From the NCBI RefSeq assembly GCF_963583255.1, contig NC_084806.1, positions 24,736,735 through 24,800,734 of the forward strand: DNA of 64,000 nucleotides, in the 5' to 3' direction. The DNA comes from Pyrus communis. Its lineage: Eukaryota > Streptophyta > Magnoliopsida > Rosales > Rosaceae. Positions 48,523 to 59,329 of the stretch are shown here, in pieces. Below the pieces are notes generated by a model. The model saw only the letters and a program-made list of their open reading frames with translations. It had not been told where the DNA came from and searched no databases. How positions within the stretch are numbered: the first letter of the stretch is position 1; every line of letters starts with the position of its first letter. The position numbers were made by a program, and so were the translations under genes.

Positions 48523-50975
48523 TGATGCGAGATTTATACGCACACAAATTAAACCCTCTTTTCGTCAAATTGTAGTATATGTATAAGTAGGGATCGTTCT
48601 GGATCGGGGATTAGGAGGGATTGTTAATCACTTGGATTTGACTCAAAAAAACGTAAAAACACAAAATAAATGTATTTCTAACTAATCTAACACTTTAAAA
48701 TAAATGGGGGATTTGTTTTGGACGAAATTAAACTAAAATAGAAACTTGGAAACAAAACAGATTGTACAAACGAAATTGATGGAATAGAATGAAGAAAAAC
48801 TAGTTAGAGGGTTCCTTATCCACACATGAACATAAGCATATAATTTGACTCCCAGTTATGACTTCAACAAACGATGAATGACAATGCTCCAAGTTAATTA
48901 GGTCCGCTTAAATTAACCTTCAGATTTCCCTAGATTCATTGGATTGAATGGGATACGCATTACAACCAAATTATTCCTAATCAAAGTCTCTCACATGGAA
49001 TACGCATGATAGAGACATTCAACAAAGATCATTAAGTTCAACGGAAATCATAAACATTGACTAGGCATTCATAACTATGGAATACGCATGTTAATCCAGC
49101 CTAGGGTTTACTAAACACAATCGTGACTAGCGATTTTTACTACTCATGAATATAAGTTCATAACGATTAGGTGAAATTCCCTTATATCCTAGCATCAAAT
49201 CTTAGGCATGCAAATTAAGTGTCGACCCTCAACCCACATACATAAACAAGTTCTTAATCAAAACAGAAAAGTAACCCACATCTAAAGTTCATGAATTCAT
49301 AACTGGAGTAAATCAAATCATAACCAACATATGTCCATGGCTTCAAATTCGCCTCTAACTAAAAAGAAATTAGTTTCACATGTTTAACATAATTGAATAA
49401 CAAGTTAAATTAAACATGAAAACAGAAACAAGAAAAGAAAGAACAAATGGATGGAAAGTTAGCTACGGGGTTCATCTCCACATATGTTATACTTGCATAA
49501 TAAAACGATTTCCAATTGCATTTCAACAAATCATTAATTCTCAACGCCCCGGGTCAATTAGGTCCGCTTAAATTAACCGTCAAGTTTTCCTTAAGTTAAT
49601 GAATTGGATGGGTTAGCGCAACGCAATTCACAACATTCTCCAAAAGTCCTTTACGTGAAAAGCACAATAAAGATACAATCAAAGATCATTAAGCATCATG
49701 AAAACTTTAAGTGTTGACGAGGCATTCGTTACTATGGACTACGCATGAAACTTATGCCAAGAATTCGTTTAACGCGATTGTTTATAAGCAACCTCCACTA
49801 CTTGTGAATATAAGTTCGTAACTATTAGGTGAAACTCACTTATATTCTAGCGTCATATTGATGCATGAAAATTAAGCGCGCATTCTTAATAAACATTCAT
49901 AAATAAGTTATCAATCAAACGGTTAAACAAATTGAACCACAACTTATGAAACGCAATTAGAATTAATCAAATCAAAATGCAAGCATAAACATATATTTCG
50001 AATCACCCCCTAGCTAAAGGGGGTTTAGTTTATTATAACTTTGAAATCAAAGAAATACCTAAACATTCCAACAACTCAAACTTGAATTGTATGAACGTTT
50101 AGGCACTCTTCTCTTCCATTCCTCATACGTACAAACAAAGAGAATTGAATTTAAACATTGAAATCAAAGAAACACCTAAACATTCCAACAACTCAAACTT
50201 GAATTGTATGAACGTTTAGGCACTCTTCTCTTCCTCGTTGTTGTAGCACAAGGTCTAAGGATAGTTTGATGGTGTGAATAGTTTGGGGAGTGGTGTTTGG
50301 ATTAATAGGGAAATGGAAAAATGGTGTGTTGTGTATGAAATGAGATGTCCATGAATGAATGAATGCAAGGGTATTTATAGGAGTAGTGGAGGGAACATAT
50401 GGCTATGTCATTTGTAGGTGGATGTTGTAGGTGAAGTAGGTGGATGTTGTAGGTGAAGTAGGTGGATGTTGTGGATGTTGTAGGTGAAGTAGGTGGATGT
50501 TGTAGGTGAAGTAGGTGGATGGTTGAAATGTGTAGATGATATGTTAAGTGATAAGTGATAAGTGATATGATATGTGGTTATGATATGATAAGTGGTTAAG
50601 TGGTGATGATAAGTGATAAGTGCATGTGGGTTAACTAATGAAGGAAATGCATGTGCAATGACAATGTGTTAGAATGGATGTGTGTTATGCATGGCATGAT
50701 TGGGAATAGGAAAGGTTTAAATGTCCTAAAACTAAAGAGAACAAGGTTCCAACACTTTGGCTCCAATTAGGTCTTCAATTTCGTCCAACACTTTGGCTTC
50801 AAGCATAAGCTATCCGTCCTTAGCCCAAAAGTGCTCCAAAATGCATCTTTTTGCTCCTTTAGCCCTTTGGACCTACAAACACACGAAAATAGCTTAAAGT
50901 ACTAAAATAACTAAAGAAACATAACGTAAATGCACGAGAACAAGCTATTTAAGTCGCATGAATATGCTCCTATCA
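48523..50975 (-). repeat. LARD 3' LTR (element orientation)
   Basis: Contains an old internal duplication (GGTCCGCTTAAATTAACC at 48901 and 49561, with surrounding similarity at about 660-bp offset), a younger 118-bp tandem duplication (50041 and 50159) and a VNTR of 22-bp units near 50415-50520, followed by AAGTGATAAGTGATA repeats. Confidence 0.94.
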
Positions 50976-50990
50976 AATACCCCCACACTT
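50976..50990 (-). other. Polypurine tract of LARD
   Basis: The minus strand reads AAGTGTGGGGGTATT directly before the LTR start TGATAGGAGC. Similar G-rich tracts occur at 51854-51865 and 52696-52709. Confidence 0.75.
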
Positions 50991-51768
50991 ATCTTTTGCT
51001 AGTCCTCGAGCAAAACAAAACAAAAGAACACGAAACTAGACAAAACGAACAAAACACAACCTACACCTTCCAACAATCGTATCAGGGACTTCCAATGCAC
51101 ATGACAAATTAAAAATCATTATTCTCACAGATTTGAGCCATCTTTACACTTAAGTACATTCTTACTCATAGTCACCACATACTAGTTCACAATTAAGCAT
51201 TTAAAACCATGTTTTGAATGTAGTAACATGCCTTAGAGAATTCCCTCAATTTCTTACTAGATGTACTCTCGTTTTTCACACAGATTTTCTGACTACACAC
51301 CCTACACTAGGTATATGTGAGAAGATTGATGTAATCATAAAAACGAACACTCACATATATGTATTTCAAAGGAAGCAATTTCTGGAGTTAATAAGCATGT
51401 TTAGATATGATCTCATGAATGGAATGCTACTACTTAGACGCGAGAACCAGTGATACCATAAGCTCATACCAAGTTCAAACTCCACAAATTGAAATACACA
51501 ACACTCAAGATAGAAGTCAATGGTTGTAACGGGGCTTGGGGTATGTGGATAACAAAGAAGGGATATGGAAAACAAAGGTTCTTAAAGAAATAGTGAGCAA
51601 AGCATTTGAATCAACTTAGAATTCACTTTCGAATGAAAACTCAACTTTTGAACGAAAAGGGAGAATTTAGACAATTTACGCCCAGAATTGGTGTTTTGGA
51701 ACCTTTCTTCAATCACTTATTCTTTCATTTTTTTTTTTTTTTCAAGCTCTTTTTTCTTTCTTTCTTTC

Positions 51769-51810
<42 letters not shown>

Positions 51811-54000
51811 CTTTTCTTTTGAATCTCAAAACATAAACACTTAAACATTCTCTCCCCCACACTTATTTTCTTTCATAATGTAACTCAAAAGGAATTCAAT
51901 TAAGTCATGCTCGCTATCTTTTAAGAACAAGGGTGGGGATTGTCCTAAACTAGGCTAGGTGAGGAAAATGTGGGTAAACAAAGAATAAAGGCTAAACAAG
52001 GCTCAACGGGGTTAAAACTTACAACATATACGAAGTATGGGAAGTAAGGCTATTTGGCTATGGTGGTGGTCACTACACAACTTCTTCTTGAATATGTGTT
52101 ATGCAAATCAATAACATGCTTTGAATGAAATGGGCATGAGTTCTAGCATTTAGTTCTATCATGATACAATTGCATTCTAAGTAGCAACCAAGCAAGGAAT
52201 AATGAGATCATGCAACAACTTTAGAAAATAAAGAATCACAGAAAATAACTCTCCAAAGAAAGTAATGGCTCGAGTCTCACAGGGATGTAGCGTTTGTTTG
52301 AGTTTCTTCCTTCAAGCATGTTACAAAAACGAATTTTTCTTTTATGATTGCATGTGAAGTCATACATTATAACCATAACCAAGCATATACCAAGAGTAAA
52401 TCAAACTTTTCTCTATGTTTATAACTCTTTCTAACCGTCATGCAATTATAAACCAAATCCTTATCATTGTGTTGGAAGGTACCCTAAGACAAAAACACAC
52501 AAAAATGACTTTTAAAACAACTCTTTTTGGGTTTTTCAAAACAATTCTTCAAATTTTTATGGGATTTTTGAATTATAAAACAAAACACACTAAAACACTC
52601 TAAAACAACTTAAAAACACCTTAAAACAGCAAGGAACAACATTAGAAGTTATGGTGGATAAAACCCTACGAATTTGCATCAAAACACTTTAGTTACCCCC
52701 CCACACTTAAATCAAACATTGTCCTCAATGTTTTAAGCATAGATTCACACAAAACATAAGTAAACACACAAAAAGCAACTAAACATATTAAACATGGCAG
52801 AATGTAATTAACAAAGAGAAGAGTTTAGGGACGCAAATCTGGTTATGGAGTGTAAATTCCCTCTTCTCCTTGGTGATTGCATTGAGGCTTTGATCTTTGT
52901 GATTCCACAGGCTTACTCTTGAACTGGTTTCTGCCCATCGTTGATTTTCCTTTGTGCTACTTCTTGAACTGGGCAGCAGGATGGTTCTTTTGGTTTCCCC
53001 CGAAGGTCTGAGCTTCCTTCTGTTATCTGTTTCTTTGTTCAATCTTTGCAGGAGTGGTCCCTTCTCTGGAAGTGTATCAACCGTTGAAGATGACTACTCG
53101 AGAGCAACGCTAGGTAAGCAATCAGGAATAGATTCCAGGCAGTTGGCTCCAGATCGGTAGACTGACTCCAAGTGCCGGCTGATTGCTTCTTTTACTTTGC
53201 CATGCAAGTAAGAACAAGGACAAAGAAAAAGACAGGGAAAGAGCATGATATGAGATATTTTTGCTTTTGACCTTGATGATATGAGATACCTTTGCTTTGA
53301 AGAAGCGGTGAATGAATCAGCACATGCTTCAATCCGCCGTTTCCTCCTGGGTCATATGTACTCCAGGCATCTGGTATCATCTTTGGGGAAGAAGAAAGAA
53401 TTGAGTATTTCGAAAGGCTTTGCTGGGAGTGCGCCCTCAGAGGTGAGAGAGAGTTGGGCATTTTCTTCAGGTTTGCCCTGCCATAAAAGACGAAGGTCGA
53501 CATATATAGAGATAATATCAAGTGGTGGTACCTTTTACCCTTGTCGACAAACGTTTTGATCCCGCAAATCCGGCTTTTTGAAATAGTGGCGCCTCTTCGA
53601 TCTTTGAATACGCCTCTTCGATTTCTGAGCAGGCGCCCCTTCGCTTTCTGAACGACACGTGGTAGTGCAGATGCGGCTCCTTTTGACAAAGCTGCACACG
53701 TCTTCTGAAAAGCAGAGAAAGCATCGCCGAACTTTGCGCTTTGTCGGCTAAAGATGTGTAGTTGCGATGATGGCCTCCACGTGTTTTCAGCTTTGTCAGA
53801 AATCTTTTGACAAAGTTGAACGCATCTTCTGAAAAGCAGAGAACGCGTCGCCTAAATTACGCCGGAAATTCCGGCTTTTCGAATTGGTGGACGCGTCGCC
53901 TTGGCTTCTTATAGAGCTATCGATCACCACAACAAACACACTCTGAAGAATTCCCATTCTTGAAAATCGACTCCGGCCCTTTGAGAATTAACTCCATCCA
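50991..54000. other. LARD interior without recognised genes
   Basis: AT-rich in 50991-52750, with a long T/C run at 51728-51812. GC content rises from about 52800. Around 53240-53290 ATGATATGAGATA is duplicated. At 53670-53870 a block with GACAAAG, TCTTCTGAAAAGCAGAGAA and CGTCGCC occurs twice, diverged. A 165-codon minus frame (53192-53689) has no family resemblance and is not called. The right part may be the promoter region of the ORF at 54028. Confidence 0.6.
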
Positions 54001-54027
54001 CCCCATCTCTTTGAACACTTTTGAAAA

Positions 54028-54720
54028 ATGGCAAACCCATCGAACCTTAGCTTAGAATTGAGTCTCAGCAGTGATACGGCCGCGCCGCGTCAAGGTAACG
54101 TATGGCGCCCTTCTTTCTTATCTTCTAACGGTCCTCTCACAGGTGAAGACTCCGTGATGCAGGACGCCACAACAGCTACAATAGTAGCTAGGAACCTCCT
54201 CACTCCAAAAGATAGTAGGCTGCTGTCAGGACGGTCCGATGAGTTGGCCGTTCAAGAGTCCCTCGCACTTAGTGTTCAGTGTGCGAGTTCTGTGTCCAAC
54301 ATGGGCCAACGCCTGCTTGCCCGCTCCCGTCAGGTGGAATCATTGATGGCAGAGGTGGAAAGTCTTAAGCAGGAGATCAAACTGCTTAAGCATGAGAATA
54401 GAAGTTTGCACGTGCTTGCCAACAACTATTCGACGGGCATGAAGAGGAAGCTTGATGAGCTGCAAGAGTCTGAAGGTCGGATTCAAAGTGACCGTCAAAG
54501 GTTTTCGTCTTTCCTCCAGAGGCACCTTTTTCCTGGATCATCCAGCGTTTGGCCAAGTATTGAGGCCTCGAATGCTCTATCTTCGATGCCTCCAGCTCCG
54601 ATGCCTTCCGCTTCTATGTCTTCTGCTCCGATGCCTTCCGTCCCGATGCCTTCCATCCCGATGCCTTCCGCTTCAAGAGTTTTGCCACGTAGTGGGTCTT
54701 TAAGTAAACAACCTTTGTGA
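54028..54720 (+). CDS. 230-aa coiled-coil ORF, antisense to its host LTR element
   Basis: Intact frame from ATG (54028, context AAAAATGGC) to TGA, lying on the strand opposite to the element. A TATA-like CTTATAGAGC near 53908-53918 and a C/A-rich leader precede it, as in a plant gene. The protein starts MANPSNLSLELSLSSDTAAP. It has a middle heptad-like segment (residues about 95-145: RQVESLMAEVESLKQEIKLL and following), a basic stretch GMKRKLDELQESEG and a C-terminal array of MPSxP/MPSAS pentads from 15-base repeats (residues about 190-220). No enzyme motif is visible, and I do not recognise the family, although similar sequences may be repeated in Rosaceae genomes. It could be a captured host gene part, an accessory element protein or a fortuitous frame. 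The intact frame in a young element proves little alone. Confidence 0.55.
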   Translation: MANPSNLSLELSLSSDTAAPRQGNVWRPSFLSSNGPLTGEDSVMQDATTATIVARNLLTPKDSRLLSGRSDELAVQESLALSVQCASSVSNMGQRLLARSRQVESLMAEVESLKQEIKLLKHENRSLHVLANNYSTGMKRKLDELQESEGRIQSDRQRFSSFLQRHLFPGSSSVWPSIEASNALSSMPPAPMPSASMSSAPMPSVPMPSIPMPSASRVLPRSGSLSKQPL

Positions 54721-54735
54721 AGCCTCCATCGTTCT

Positions 54736-54739
<4 letters not shown>

Positions 54740-54768
<29 letters not shown>
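54740..54768. repeat. Poly-T run
   Basis: About 28 T just downstream of the 230-aa ORF; A-rich in element orientation. Confidence 0.9.
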
Positions 54769-54999
54769 GAACATGCTTTGTTTTATTCGGTGCATTGGGT
54801 TGCCTCCCAAGTAGCGCTTTCTTTTACGTCTTGCAGCCGGACGAAGAACCCAATCACTCCAGGATATGTTCACGAATCGGATGAGAACTCCGAGTCATAA
54901 ACTAGTACCTAGAACAAGAAACAAAACAAGATTAAGAAACTGGAATAAAATAAAAACAAACGAAAATAAAACAATCCAAGGGATTAGCAAATTTTCTAA

Positions 55000-55017
55000 T
55001 CCCCGGCAACGGCGCCA
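55000..55017 (-). other. Primer-binding site for tRNA-Asp
   Basis: TCCCCGGCAACGGCGCCA equals the 3' end of plant tRNA-Asp (with CCA), so its complement on the minus strand is an 18-nt primer site, 5 bp from the 5' LTR. Confidence 0.9.
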
Positions 55018-55022
55018 AAATT

Positions 55023-57453
55023 TGATGCGAGATTTATACGCACACAAATTAAACCCTCTTTTCGTCAAATTGTAGTATATGTATAAGTAGGGATCGTTCT
55101 GGACCGGGGATTAGGAGGGATTGTTAATCACTTGGATTTGACTCAAAAAAACGTAAAAACACAAAATAAATGTATTTCTAACTAATCTAACACTTTAAAA
55201 TAAATGGGGGATTTGTTTTGGACGAAATTAAACTAAAATAGAAACTTGGAAACAAAACAGATTGTACAAACGAAATTGATGGAATAGAATGAAGAAAAAC
55301 TAGTTAGAGGGTTCCTTATCCACACATGAACATAAGCATATAATTTGACTCCCAGTTATGACTTCAACAAACGATGAATGACAATGCTCCAAGTTAATTA
55401 GGTCCGCTTAAATTAACCTTCAGATTTCCCTAGATTCATTGGATTGAATGGGATACGCATTACAACCAAATTATTCCTAATCAAAGTCTCTCACATGGAA
55501 TACGCATGATAGAGACATTCAACAAAGATCATTAAGTTCAACGGAAATCATAAACATTGACTAGGCATTCATAACTATGGAATACGCATGTTAATCCAGC
55601 CTAGGGTTTACTAAACACAATCGTGACTAGCGATTTTTACTACTCATGAATATAAGTTCATAACGATTAGGTGAAATTCCCTTATATCCTAGCATCAAAT
55701 CTTAGGCATGCAAATTAAGTGTCGACCCTCAACCCACATACATAAACAAGTTCTTAATCAAAACAGAAAAGTAACCCACATCTAAAGTTCATGAATTCAT
55801 AACTGGAGTAAATCAAATCATAACCAACATATGTCCATGGCTTCAAATTCGCCTCTAACTAAAAAGAAATTAGTTTCACATGTTTAACATAATTGAATAA
55901 CAAGTTAAATTAAACATGAAAACAGAAACAAGAAAAGAAAGAACAAATGGATGGAAAGTTAGCTACGGGGTTCATCTCCACATATGTTATACTTGCATAA
56001 TAAAACGATTTCCAATTGCATTTCAACAAATCATTAATTCTCAACGCCCCGGGTCAATTAGGTCCGCTTAAATTAACCGTCAAGTTTTCCTTAAGTTAAT
56101 GAATTGGATGGGTTAGCGCAACGCAATTCACAACATTCTCCAAAAGTCCTTTACGTGAAAAGCACAATAAAGATACAATCAAAGATCATTAAGCATCATG
56201 AAAACTTTAAGTGTTGACGAGGCATTCGTTACTATGGACTACGCATGAAACTTATGCCAAGAATTCGTTTAACGCGATTGTTTATAAGCAACCTCCACTA
56301 CTTGTGAATATAAGTTCGTAACTATTAGGTGAAACTCACTTATATTCTAGCGTCATATTGATGCATGAAAATTAAGCGCGCATTCTTAATAAACATTCAT
56401 AAATAAGTTATCAATCAAACGGTTAAACAAATTGAACCACAACTTATGAAACGCAATTAGAATTAATCAAATCAAAATGCAAGCATAAACATATATTTCG
56501 AATCACCCCCTAGCTAAAGGGGGTTTAGTTTATTATAACTTTGAAATCAAAGAAATACCTAAACATTCCAACAACTCAAACTTGAATTGTATGAACGTTT
56601 AGGCACTCTTCTCTTCCATTCCTCATACGTACAAACAAAGAGAATTGAATTTAAACATTGAAATCAAAGAAACACCTAAACATTCCAACAACTCAAACTT
56701 GAATTGTATGAACGTTTAGGCACTCTTCTCTTCCTCGTTGTTGTAGCACAAGGTCTAAGGATAGTTTGATGGTGTGAATAGTTTGGGGAGTGGTGTTTGG
56801 ATTAATAGGGAAATGGAAAAATGGTGTGTTGTGTATGAAATGAGATGTCCATGAATGAATGAATGCAAGGGTATTTATAGGAGTAGTGGAGGGAACATAT
56901 GGCTATGTCATTTGTAGGTGGATGTTGTAGGTGAAGTAGGTGGATGTTGTGGATGTTGTAGGTGAAGTAGGTGGATGTTGTAGGTGAAGTAGGTGGATGG
57001 TTGAAATGTGTAGATGATATGTTAAGTGATAAGTGATAAGTGATATGATATGTGGTTATGATATGATAAGTGGTTAAGTGGTGATGATAAGTGATAAGTG
57101 CATGTGGGTTAACTAATGAAGGAAATGCATGTGCAATGACAATGTGTTAGAATGGATGTGTGTTATGCATGGCATGATTGGGAATAGGAAAGGTTTAAAT
57201 GTCCTAAAACTAAAGAGAACAAGGTTCCAACACTTTGGCTCCAATTAGGTCTTCAATTTCGTCCAACACTTTGGCTTCAAGCATAAGCTATCCGTCCTTA
57301 GCCCAAAAGTGCTCCAAAATGCATCTTTTTGCTCCTTTAGCCCTTTGGACCTACAAACACACGAAAATAGCTTAAAGTACTAAAATAACTAAAGAAACAT
57401 AACGTAAATGCACGAGAACAAGCTATTTAAGTCGCATGAATATGCTCCTATCA
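55023..57453 (-). repeat. LARD 5' LTR (element orientation)
   Basis: Near-identical to 48523-50975 but with one 22-bp VNTR unit fewer. Confidence 0.95.
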
Positions 57454-57732
57454 GGCTACAATGTTTAGGGCTCAAACAATTGAGTCCCACTAAAAAGAAA
57501 CCAACCCAAATTTCACTTATTCCTTAGTAATATTTTCGCTACGAACCCAATTCGGCCCTAACTTGCGTCAACGCTCTCATGGCGTTGAGTACAATTTGAT
57601 CACATTAGCGGGAAAAATAATTTAAAACTATATACGTACATCCACGTCAGCAAGCCAACGAGGGCATAATCGTCATTTTCACACATTCGGGGAGAAAATA
57701 TATATTTATTTGGGACGGGTTGTCACATGTCA

Positions 57733-58899
57733 CCCATTCCCTCGCCAAGTGGATAAAAATATTAATTACATTTTAATAAATTAAAGATAAAATTATTTAA
57801 ATATTTTTGTAAAAACATGTGGGACCCACCCTTTCTCTCTCTCCCCTTTCTCACATCCGATCTCTTTCTCCTCTCTCTCACATCCTTTCTCTCTCCTCTC
57901 TCTCTCACATCCAATTCCCTGAGATTCTTTCTTCCTCCATTCTTCATCTTCATCCTCCAAATTTCACTAACTCATTTCATCTTTCCCAGAAATTTAAATC
58001 GGGTGAGAGAAAAAAAAAATCACCACTCTCTTCCTCTTTCCCCAGAAAAATTTCACCTTTATCCTCCAAATTTCACCATTCTCTTTCTCTCTCCTCATAA
58101 AAAAGAATAAATTTTGGACCAAAAAAAACCCATATTTTTTTTGTAGGCAGGTCCGTTGGGCCTGGGATGAGGTCAAATTTGCGGATCTAGAAGAAAGAAG
58201 ATAGAAGGTTGGGATGGGGGGTCAAAGTAGAGGTAGAAGATGCCACTGGCTAGGGCTACGAAGATGATGACGATGAGGGGATAAAAATTGGGGTTGTTCC
58301 CGATTCCGAAAATGATGAGGAACTTGTCGTTAGAAGTTAGAAATGGGTGACCCGGGAGTTATCTTGACATTGTTGAGAGAGATTGGGACGTCGAAAGGTA
58401 GCGTGGTGACAGAGAGGGAGTGTCCAGAGTGTAAAGTCAAGATCTTGGTGCCAGTGGGCATGGATTTGAGGTTTTGGATTAGGGAAGATGGATGAGTGTG
58501 ATGGGTTTATAGGGGGTGGATTCAGCGGCAGGGACTTGATGGAGGAGGAGGAGGGAGGGGAGCTCCATGGGAGGGAGGTGCAAATGGACGAGGACATTGG
58601 AACGGATCAAAAGAAAGGGGGAGAAAGAGAGAATTATAAGGGTAGGTCCCACATTTTTTAAATAAAAATATTTAAATAATTTATCTTTAATTAATTAATA
58701 TTTTTATCCAGCTAGGTCAGGAAGTGGGTCCTGCTCTAAGCCACGTCAGCATTTTACAAAAAAAAATTAACAAACAAACTGACCGAGGTCTGACATTGCA
58801 ACAAATTTGTAAGATGAGGTATGACATTGTAATTTTTAAAACATGAGGTATGAGATTGTGGTTTGACCCATAGTTGAGGTAATTTTGTGTAATTTACCC
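57733..58899. other. Right part of the Mutator-like/MITE element
   Basis: After the split left inverted repeat comes a CT-rich block (57828-57915) with about four units of CTCTCTCACATCC. Then comes a purine-rich interior with GATGATGACGATGA. Minus-strand frames at 58240-58600 are short and Pro/Ser-rich; they could be captured gene scraps but I recognise none. The right inverted repeat closes the element. Confidence 0.55.
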
Positions 58900-59329
58900 A
58901 AAAAAAAAATTTGTATATCTTTGGTTGGGCGAAAAATTCCTTGATAAATAATTTTAAAGAGAATATAAATAGCCATCTTGACCGCATACATCGTTTTTGC
59001 ATTTTTTTTTTTATACAAATCTAAACTTTCATGTCAAATTCGTATTTTTTTTTTCATTAGAGATGCTCTGATTTTCTATTAAAATAAAACCCAGAAAGAA
59101 GAATCTATGAGTTTTAATTTAATATATCATATTCTTCTGTTAAGAGCTGATTCAAATAAGTTAAACGGATTAAATAAATCAAATTAAAATAACGAATAGG
59201 ATTAAATAGGAGTATGTGCTGAAAAAATAGTATGTGTTTATCATTTACCTTTTCTTTATAAAACACTTACAACAATACATTAGGTTTACATGTTGTACAT
59301 TAGGAAAGCTAATAATTATGAATAGTCAA
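58900..59329. other. AT-rich intergenic DNA
   Basis: No gene or clear repeat seen. Confidence 0.5.

Larger units (their letters stand above)
48523..57453 (-). mobile_element. Young non-autonomous LTR retrotransposon (LARD-type), 8.9 kb
   Basis: Two direct LTRs (48523-50975, 2453 bp; 55023-57453, 2431 bp) have forward ends TGATGCGAGA and CTCCTATCA. Exact duplications GGCTA flank the element (48518-48522, 57454-57458). By eye the LTRs differ at one base (ctggaTcgggg / ctggaCcgggg) and by one 22-bp repeat unit. The minus strand has a primer site matching the 3' end of tRNA-Asp and a polypurine tract at the other LTR, so the element is transcribed leftward. The 4-kb interior shows no gag, RT or integrase. 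The tRNA-Asp primer and a conserved CTTGGGAGGCAACCCA motif (about 54795-54813) point to a gypsy Tat/Athila-related partner; that is inference. Confidence 0.94.
44548..57727 (-). mobile_element. Ty3/gypsy retrotransposon B, minus strand, truncated and twice interrupted
   Basis: On the minus strand it has a 5' LTR (outer end at 57727), primer site and gag, and then stops at 44548, so all of pol and the 3' LTR are absent. The LTR is cut into three pieces by a Cassandra TRIM and by a young non-autonomous element; removing both gives about 2.34 kb, the family length. The outer end reads GGGACGGGTTGTCACA, complement of the family start. Confidence 0.88.
45789..57727 (-). repeat. Gypsy B 5' LTR with nested insertions
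   Basis: Pieces are 45789-46390, 47055-48522 and 57459-57727. The inner end is TGACACACCCCGACC; the outer end is GGGTTGTCACA. One minisatellite-type unit (GCCAGAGTCACCTAATGTGAC) is at about 46340-46362, the single-copy counterpart of the array at 11245-12190. Confidence 0.88.
35608..58899. mobile_element. Mutator-like/MITE DNA element, split by the nested gypsy elements
   Basis: 35608-35783 (ACACAAAACTACCTCAACTA, then ACCTCATGTTTTAAAAATTA) is the diverged reverse complement of 58725-58899. The inverted repeat continues inward on the other side of the gypsy block: GATAAAAATATTAATTA and GTGGGACCCACCCTT near 57750-57835 match the reverse complement of 58620-58720. The left inverted repeat of about 290 bp is therefore interrupted at 35783/57728. 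Without the insert the element is about 1.3 kb. A runs of at least 8 flank both ends and may be its duplication. No transposase is seen, so it is non-autonomous. Confidence 0.75.

Noticed and set aside
53192..53689. 165-codon minus-strand frame in the young LTR element
   Set aside because: It is in element sense orientation but has no gag, pol or known family motif, and overlaps a region with internal duplications; kept only as a note.
48523..57453. Direct 2.4-kb repeats as a segmental duplication or assembly artefact
   Set aside because: The copies end TG/CA-like, carry TSD GGCTA outside, and have primer site and polypurine tract inside, as expected for LTRs.
57817..58110. Ser/Leu/Pro-rich frames on the plus strand
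   Set aside because: They arise from the CTCTCTCACATCC repeat in the DNA element.
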